9,335 nt of DNA from assembly GCA_046590195.1 (NCBI GenBank), contig JBKJTP010000248.1, forward strand, positions 1-9,335, in the 5' to 3' direction. Origin of the DNA: JBKJTP01 sp046590195 (GTDB taxonomy: Bacteria > Bacteroidota > Ignavibacteria > Palsa-1295). Positions within the stretch are counted from its first letter, which is position 1, and each line of letters starts with the position of its first letter. Made by a program: the position numbers and the translations under genes. Positions 5,636-9,335 of the stretch are shown piece after piece. The notes beneath the pieces were generated by a model. That model saw only the letters and a list, made by a program, of their open reading frames with translations. It had not been told where the DNA came from and ran no database searches.

Positions 5636-5666
5636 ATGAATTCTGTACAAGAGCCGAAGAATTCAT
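5636..5666. promoter_or_regulatory. inverted repeat upstream of the antisense promoter, candidate operator
   Basis: ATGAATTC (5636-5643) and GAATTCAT (5659-5666) form a perfect 8-bp inverted repeat. The centres are 23 bp apart, about two helical turns, and the near arm is 11 bp upstream of the -35 box. The position suits an activator or repressor dimer site. The spacer contains TGTACAAG. Confidence 0.45.
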
Positions 5667-5749
5667 GCAGCGCACTTCGTCCGACACAACAACGCTCGAT
5701 CAGACCCTTTGCTAATGAGCAAATCCTGCGCCACGTGGGGAAGAGTGGA

Positions 5750-5777
5750 AGTGCTGAGTGCTGAGTGCTTAGTGCTG
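5750..5777 (+). repeat. heptanucleotide tandem repeat AGTGCTG, four units
   Basis: The units are AGTGCTG, AGTGCTG, AGTGCTT and AGTGCTG. This is the same heptamer, in the same orientation, as at 4800-4826. The two runs flank the antisense 110-codon gene with its promoter and inverted repeat. Confidence 0.88.
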
Positions 5778-6065
5778 AGAAATTCTATCTCGCAACGAAT
5801 GCTGTGTGCACGATGATCGGTGGCACAAGCAACCTGGACTTTATCGAATAGGCTTCTTTATCTAATCCTCGTGGTCCATCGCAGGAAGTGTAAAGCCTGG
5901 AATGGTATCGTTGGAGTGAAGTGAACTGCGCGAAGCCGAACGCTCGCTTGTACAAGAAGCAAGCAGCAAGGCGAAGCAAGAAACAACTAGGAAGAGCTTC
6001 ATAGGCTAAACAGATGTCCTATAGATACGCCCGCCGCTGCCAAATCACTCCATCCCCTCCCCCAC
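5778..6065. other. intergenic stretch without a supported gene
   Basis: Only short weak frames occur on either strand. A palindrome CTTGTACAAG is at 5947-5956. No consensus promoter for the portal gene was found here. Confidence 0.4.
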
Positions 6066-6093
6066 TTCTGAATTCTTATTTCTTAATTCCTAA
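6066..6093 (+). repeat. degenerate heptanucleotide tandem repeat TTCTTAA, four units
   Basis: The units TTCTGAA, TTCTTAT, TTCTTAA and TTCCTAA are followed by TTACCCG and then the portal ATG at 6101. The run occupies the place of a ribosome binding site and contains none. The upstream in-frame extension through it reads the periodic peptide LLNSYFLIPNYP, typical of spurious translation of this kind of repeat. Confidence 0.7.
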
Positions 6094-6100
6094 TTACCCG

Positions 6101-7279
6101 ATGCATTTCTCCCTCGGTCCTTACTCCCTCTCCATCAGCAAATCGAAACCGGCAACGGCATCAATACTCTCTTCGGGCATCGACACCGGTTTCTCGCGGA
6201 TGCTCTATAACACTGCCGACTCTCCGCGCACGAACATCAACTTCATACGCGAGACCGTCAGCTCGTGCATGCATGCGCGCAGCGAAGCGATCGGCCGCGG
6301 ACGCTTCCATGCCTACCAGCTCATGCGCTCGCCTGCGGGCACAATGACGAAGATCATGCTACCATCGTCGCACGCGATCGAGCGCGTGTTGCAATCGCCG
6401 AATCCAATCTTCGACTTCTCCGATCTGCTCGAACTCACAACGCAGTGGCTCGATGCAACGGGAAACGCGTTGTTGCTCAAGGTGCGTAACATGCGCGACG
6501 AGGTGATCGAGCTTTGGCCGATCGCGTCGCTCGGATTCCAGATCGAGAAAGGTGACGATGAGATGCCAGCATACTATCGCTTCATGCCGTCTGACACACG
6601 TATCCCTGCACGCGACGTCATCCACATTCGCCGCGCAGATATTCGCACCGCTCCATTCTACGGACACGCGATCCTCTCCGATATCCTTGACACAGCAAAA
6701 GCCGACACTGCGATACGCATGTTCCAGCAGCGGTTCTTCGATAACGATTCTGTACCACGCGCTGTGCTGAAGTTTCCGCAAGGTGTGATGCTAACAAAAG
6801 ACCAGATCAATGAACTGCGAGCTAACTGGGACACGAAGTACGGTTCGCCGCTCAACGCTGGCAAGATCGGCATCCTCGGCGAAGGCGGTGAAGTACAGGT
6901 GCTCAGTTCAACTGCAAAAGAACTCGACTTTGCGCAATCAAAGAAGGATCTCCGCGATGGCATCCGCGAAGCATTCAAAGTACCAAAGATCGTGCTCGGT
7001 GACGTCGAAGCGGTGAATCTCTCGAGTGCAGAGACGAGCTACTACGTGTTCATGCGCGATGTGGTCGATTACTCGTTGAGCAAGATCGCCCGCGCTTTAT
7101 CGCGATCGCTCGCCAAAGAATTCGGCGTCGATATCACGATCGAGCATGACAACGTCATTCCCGAGAGCGAAGACCGCTTCATTGGAAGACTGCGAGAGCT
7201 GAAGCAATCGCTGACGATCGATGAGCAACGAGGCTTTTTGGGGCTGGGGCCGTTGCCACAAAACGTCCCGCTTCCCTAA
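6101..7279 (+). CDS. phage portal protein, HK97 family
   Basis: Portal proteins form the dodecameric ring at one vertex of the phage head, through which terminase pumps DNA. From the ATG at 6101 this protein has 392 residues, the usual size. Family traits include SPNPIFDFSDLLELTTQWL (99-117), GNALLL (121-126), VIHIRRAD (173-180), YGHAILSDILDTAKADTA (187-204), the segment RFFDNDSVPRAVLKFP (211-226), AFKVPKIVLG (291-300), AETSYYVFMRDVVDYSL (310-326) and a C-terminal EQRGFLGLGPLP (375-386). The in-frame ATG at 6014 was rejected because the added residues are translated repeat. No Shine-Dalgarno sequence is present. The prohead protease and major capsid genes that normally follow are absent; instead a palindromic element starts 6 bp after the stop and a convergent methyltransferase gene follows. 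Confidence 0.92.
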   Translation: MHFSLGPYSLSISKSKPATASILSSGIDTGFSRMLYNTADSPRTNINFIRETVSSCMHARSEAIGRGRFHAYQLMRSPAGTMTKIMLPSSHAIERVLQSPNPIFDFSDLLELTTQWLDATGNALLLKVRNMRDEVIELWPIASLGFQIEKGDDEMPAYYRFMPSDTRIPARDVIHIRRADIRTAPFYGHAILSDILDTAKADTAIRMFQQRFFDNDSVPRAVLKFPQGVMLTKDQINELRANWDTKYGSPLNAGKIGILGEGGEVQVLSSTAKELDFAQSKKDLRDGIREAFKVPKIVLGDVEAVNLSSAETSYYVFMRDVVDYSLSKIARALSRSLAKEFGVDITIEHDNVIPESEDRFIGRLRELKQSLTIDEQRGFLGLGPLPQNVPLP

Positions 7280-7284
7280 TCCCC

Positions 7285-7450
7285 GTAGGGCCACTTGGCA
7301 AAGTGGCCGAACAGCGGGATGTGATGTTTCGAGCAACTGATGAGGATGTGCGTGGGACGAAAGCCGTCGCATGCATTCTTCTCACGAAGAAGCGCGGTAA
7401 CTAACGCAGCATGCAACCCGCATTTCGGCCACTTTGCCAAGTGGCCCTAC
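7285..7450. mobile_element. composite palindromic element, copy B (MITE/REPIN-like)
   Basis: This is homologous to copy A at 2593-2750. Its ends are perfect 25-bp inverted repeats (7285-7309 and 7426-7450) with the same GGCCACTT-GGCA-AAGTGGCC hairpin. The central hairpin TGCGTGGGACG (7349-7359) with CGTCGCATGCA (7365-7375) matches that of copy A and lies in the same orientation. The element fills the gap between the convergent portal and methyltransferase genes, where its hairpins could slow transcription from either side. Confidence 0.85.
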
Positions 7451-7470
7451 GAAGTAAGGGCAGCGTAAGT

Positions 7471-8286
7471 CTATGCTTTCACCGCCACAACAACCAGTTC
7501 ACCCGGGTATCGCTCACCATACGCAAGCTTATCGAATCCTGAGTACAGCGACTCGATCCGAAACCCGCAGCGAATGAGAAGGTGCTCGAGCTCGAAGCGG
7601 AAGATGTAGCGCATTTGGAATGCGAACACCGCTTGCGTGTGTGTGCCATCGGGCGCAACGATATCGTGCACAAGCTCGAGATCGTTGATCTGATTAATGT
7701 AGTCGCGCTTCACGAATCGGTGTGTGCGAATAAAGCGGCGACCGTCAGGCATTGTGACTTCTGGCTCCGCTTGCGCGCCCGCGAGCGTCGAAGGATCTGC
7801 AAGTCCAGGTATCGACGGATTGAACACATCAAACACAAACTTGCCATTGGGCTTCAGGTGCTTGCGTACCGTACGCAGACAGGCCATCTGGTCATCCACG
7901 GTCATCATGTGTTGGAACGGACGAAACGGTATCGTGATAAGATCGAACTGCTCACCGAGATCGAAGCTGCGCATGTCACCCACCTCAAGATGCACGCTGT
8001 CCTGCACTTGCTTGGGCGCTTGAGATAGATTTTGGCGAAGTATATTCAGCATCGACTGCGAATTATCGAGGCCTGTGATATCGATGCCCGCTTCAGCGGT
8101 TGGGATCAGCACGCGGCCAGTGCCGCAGCCGATCTCGAGCACGCGGCCCTTCGCTTGCTTTGCCATATCGACGTAGAACTCCACGTCGCCACGCGTGCGG
8201 TATGGGCCCACATGGTCGTAGAGTTCAGCGGTGCCTATGTAAAGATCTATCTCTTCTTCGTTCTGAGTTGCAGCAGTCTGTATCAT
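7471..8286 (-). CDS. class I SAM-dependent methyltransferase
   Basis: The protein has 271 residues, a usual size. It carries motif I VLEIGCGTG (49-57), which binds the SAM methionine part. An acidic loop GLDNS follows (Asp74, ribose contact), then GDMRSFDL (Asp104, adenine side). FDLITIPFRPFQHM follows at the motif II position, and then HLKPNGKFVFDVFNP, the usual LkpGG-like strand. The N-terminal ELYDHVGPY resembles the YD entry helix of Methyltransf_11/25 proteins. The C-terminal part (about 170-271) is a beta-rich cap seen in small-molecule methyltransferases of this group. The substrate cannot be told. The ATG lies about 35 bp past the terminator's U-run, with no Shine-Dalgarno sequence. 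The stop is 21 bp from palindromic element B, beyond which the portal gene converges. It is probably a host gene rather than phage DNA methylase: no target-recognition domain or catalytic motif of DNA methylases is visible. Confidence 0.88.
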   Translation of the reverse strand: MIQTAATQNEEEIDLYIGTAELYDHVGPYRTRGDVEFYVDMAKQAKGRVLEIGCGTGRVLIPTAEAGIDITGLDNSQSMLNILRQNLSQAPKQVQDSVHLEVGDMRSFDLGEQFDLITIPFRPFQHMMTVDDQMACLRTVRKHLKPNGKFVFDVFNPSIPGLADPSTLAGAQAEPEVTMPDGRRFIRTHRFVKRDYINQINDLELVHDIVAPDGTHTQAVFAFQMRYIFRFELEHLLIRCGFRIESLYSGFDKLAYGERYPGELVVVAVKA

Positions 8287-8327
8287 ATTACGTTGTATTG
8301 TTCATTCGGTTGGATGTGTGTAAAAAA

Positions 8328-8362
8328 GAAGAGCGCAGTGTCTGTCCGACTCTGCGCTCTTC
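8328..8362 (-). terminator. intrinsic terminator for minus-strand transcripts
   Basis: Perfect 11-bp arms GAAGAGCGCAG (8328-8338) and CTGCGCTCTTC (8352-8362) close a 13-nt loop. On the minus strand the hairpin is followed directly by a run of six T (8327-8322). It ends transcripts coming from the M28 peptidase gene or the small ORF at 8384-8500 and separates them from the methyltransferase gene. Confidence 0.9.
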
Positions 8363-8383
8363 AAAACCTGCGTAACGATTGTG

Positions 8384-8500
8384 TTATGACATGGGCCTTA
8401 ATGTGCGCATACGTGCATCCGGATCAAGCTGATTAATCTGCTTGGTCAAATTGATCGTTGCCGATCCCGTGAATGAATGATATGCGCTAAAAGCTGTCAT
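8384..8500 (-). CDS. candidate small ORF, 38 residues, just before a terminator
   Basis: The frame MTAFSAYHSFTGSATINLTK, then QINQLDPDARMRTLRPMS, stops at TAA 8386-8384, which is 21 bp before the terminator hairpin. It has no membrane segment and no motif that I recognise. It lacks a Shine-Dalgarno sequence, but so do most genes in this window. It lies 65 bp after the M28 peptidase stop and could be co-transcribed with that gene. The terminator position fits a real 3' gene, but chance cannot be excluded. Confidence 0.35.
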   Translation of the reverse strand: MTAFSAYHSFTGSATINLTKQINQLDPDARMRTLRPMS

Positions 8501-8565
8501 GGACTATTGTTAAGCGTAGAGAAAGCGGATTTGTTTCACTCGACTGAGAGATGCTATGCTCGCCC

Positions 8566-9335
8566 TCAAGGGTGAGGTATCATCGGAAGCTTTTTTGGTG
8601 TGCGATGTAATGCCCACGCAAGGTCGGCGATCCGCTCGGTGATCCAGAGTAAGCCTTCTTTATTCAGCTTTTCCGGGGTATCGGTAGGCTGGTGATAATC
8701 TTCGTGATAGCCAGTGAAAAACGATATCGTGGGAATTCGTCGAGCATGAAACGAGATCATATCGGTCCTGGTCTCAGGTTTTTGGACTAACCGCATTGTG
8801 ACTGGTGGAGACACGATCGATTGCTTGATCAATGTGTCCCACTGTGGTGAAGTGCCAACTCCAGTCATCGTCAACGTATCTCGCAAGCGACCGATCATGT
8901 CGAGATTGATCATTGCATGGAAGTTCTCGGCAGGAAAGGCTGAATCACTTGTGAAGGCAGCGCTACCAAAAAGCCCTTCTTCTTCTGCTCCGTATGCCAT
9001 GAACAGCATACTCCGCTTTAGCAAGGCTCTGTTCCTGGTAAAATAGCGAGCCAACTCCAACACTGCGGAGGTCCCGCTAGCATTGTCATCTGCGCCGAAA
9101 TAGATATCGGTGCGTATCGAATCATGGCGTTTGATAAACCTAGTCCCTTCGTGATCGTAATGTCCACCAATGAGGATCACCTCATTTTGGTACGCTGGAT
9201 CGTCCGAGTATAGAAGCCCCAATACGTTGCGTGAGCTCAAGGTATCGGTTCGATACTCAGTCATGGCTGACTTACTTTCGCGTAAGAGCCAAGCGATAAT
9301 TCCCGGAAGTTTCTGACCATTTCGATCGTACGTTT
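8566..9335 (-). CDS. M28 family zinc metallopeptidase (5' end outside window)
   Basis: The frame is open to the right edge; 255 residues are visible and the true start lies outside. Numbered from the internal Met at 9264, the dinuclear zinc site is complete: GGHYDH (His35), GADDNASGTSAVLELAR (bridging Asp), AYGAEEEGLFGS (catalytic Glu and ligand Glu), INLDMIGR (Asp) and YHEDYHQPTDTPEK (last His). This is the pattern of M28 aminopeptidases, which remove N-terminal residues and usually act in the periplasm or outside the cell. A signal peptide, if present, would be beyond the window. The C-terminus is short after the last zinc ligand (LNKEGLLWITERIADLAWAL), as expected for the core domain. It is the upstream gene of the minus-strand transcript ending at 8328. 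Confidence 0.92.
   Translation of the reverse strand, partial: TYDRNGQKLPGIIAWLLRESKSAMTEYRTDTLSSRNVLGLLYSDDPAYQNEVILIGGHYDHEGTRFIKRHDSIRTDIYFGADDNASGTSAVLELARYFTRNRALLKRSMLFMAYGAEEEGLFGSAAFTSDSAFPAENFHAMINLDMIGRLRDTLTMTGVGTSPQWDTLIKQSIVSPPVTMRLVQKPETRTDMISFHARRIPTISFFTGYHEDYHQPTDTPEKLNKEGLLWITERIADLAWALHRTPKKLPMIPHP

Noticed and set aside
5414..5650. 78-codon minus-strand frame overlapping the 110-residue gene by ATGA
   Set aside because: Its start is upstream of the consensus promoter, it has no later Met, and it has atypical composition. The region is better read as promoter plus leader.
5785..5979. 64-codon minus-strand frame
   Set aside because: It has no ribosome binding site, no recognisable motif and an unlikely composition.
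6014..6100. 29-residue N-terminal extension of the portal protein
   Set aside because: It translates the TTCTTAA repeat and gives a periodic, low-complexity peptide.

Overview
The window reads as a bacterial chromosome of roughly balanced GC with an accessory, phage-derived stretch in the middle. Ordinary-looking genes lie at both edges: the C-terminus of a c-type cytochrome on the left, and an M28 metallopeptidase and a class I SAM methyltransferase on the right. A TATATTTG box, the rarity of Shine-Dalgarno sequences and a lipoprotein with a GGCxxHDF motif would fit a Bacteroidota/Chlorobiota-type host, but taxonomy cannot be fixed from this sequence and I hold this weakly.

Left part (1-2016). 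The cytochrome gene ends at a strong bidirectional terminator (294-325). Converging on it is a small minus-strand operon of a ribbon-helix-helix protein (582-899) and a 73-residue protein (364-585), joined by an ATGA overlap. Upstream is an AT-rich region with two inverted repeats, a perfect DnaA-box match and a plus-strand promoter (1124-1152). That promoter is followed by about 350 nt of hairpin-rich non-coding sequence leading to a small gene (1512-1769). A 174-bp MITE-like element with three internal hairpins (1843-2016) closes this part.

Middle part (2041-7450). Next come a possible decayed ORF, a 98-codon gene (2285-2581), a phage terminase large subunit (2818-4197), a lipoprotein gene (4344-4802), an oppositely oriented 110-codon gene with its own consensus promoter and ribosome binding site (5085-5417), and an HK97-type portal protein (6101-7279). 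Terminase and portal, usually close neighbours in tailed phages, are 1.9 kb apart, and no protease or capsid gene follows the portal. This looks like a remnant or domesticated packaging module, not an intact prophage. Two homologous ~160-bp palindromic elements (2593-2750 and 7285-7450) bracket the terminase-portal interval. Four families of 7-bp tandem repeats mark gene boundaries: ACCCGAT before terL, TGAGTGC at the lipoprotein stop and again at 5750, TTCTTAA before the portal gene, and a short TTGACTT run in the promoter at 1124.

Right part (7471-9335). On the minus strand, the M28 peptidase is followed by a 38-codon candidate small ORF and a clear intrinsic terminator (8328-8362), then by the methyltransferase. 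The methyltransferase converges with the portal gene across the second palindromic element.

The most interesting signals are the paired palindromic elements around a dismantled packaging module, the heptamer repeats at gene boundaries, and the promoter-equipped antisense cassette between two runs of the same heptamer. No CRISPR array, rRNA, tRNA or integrase was seen.
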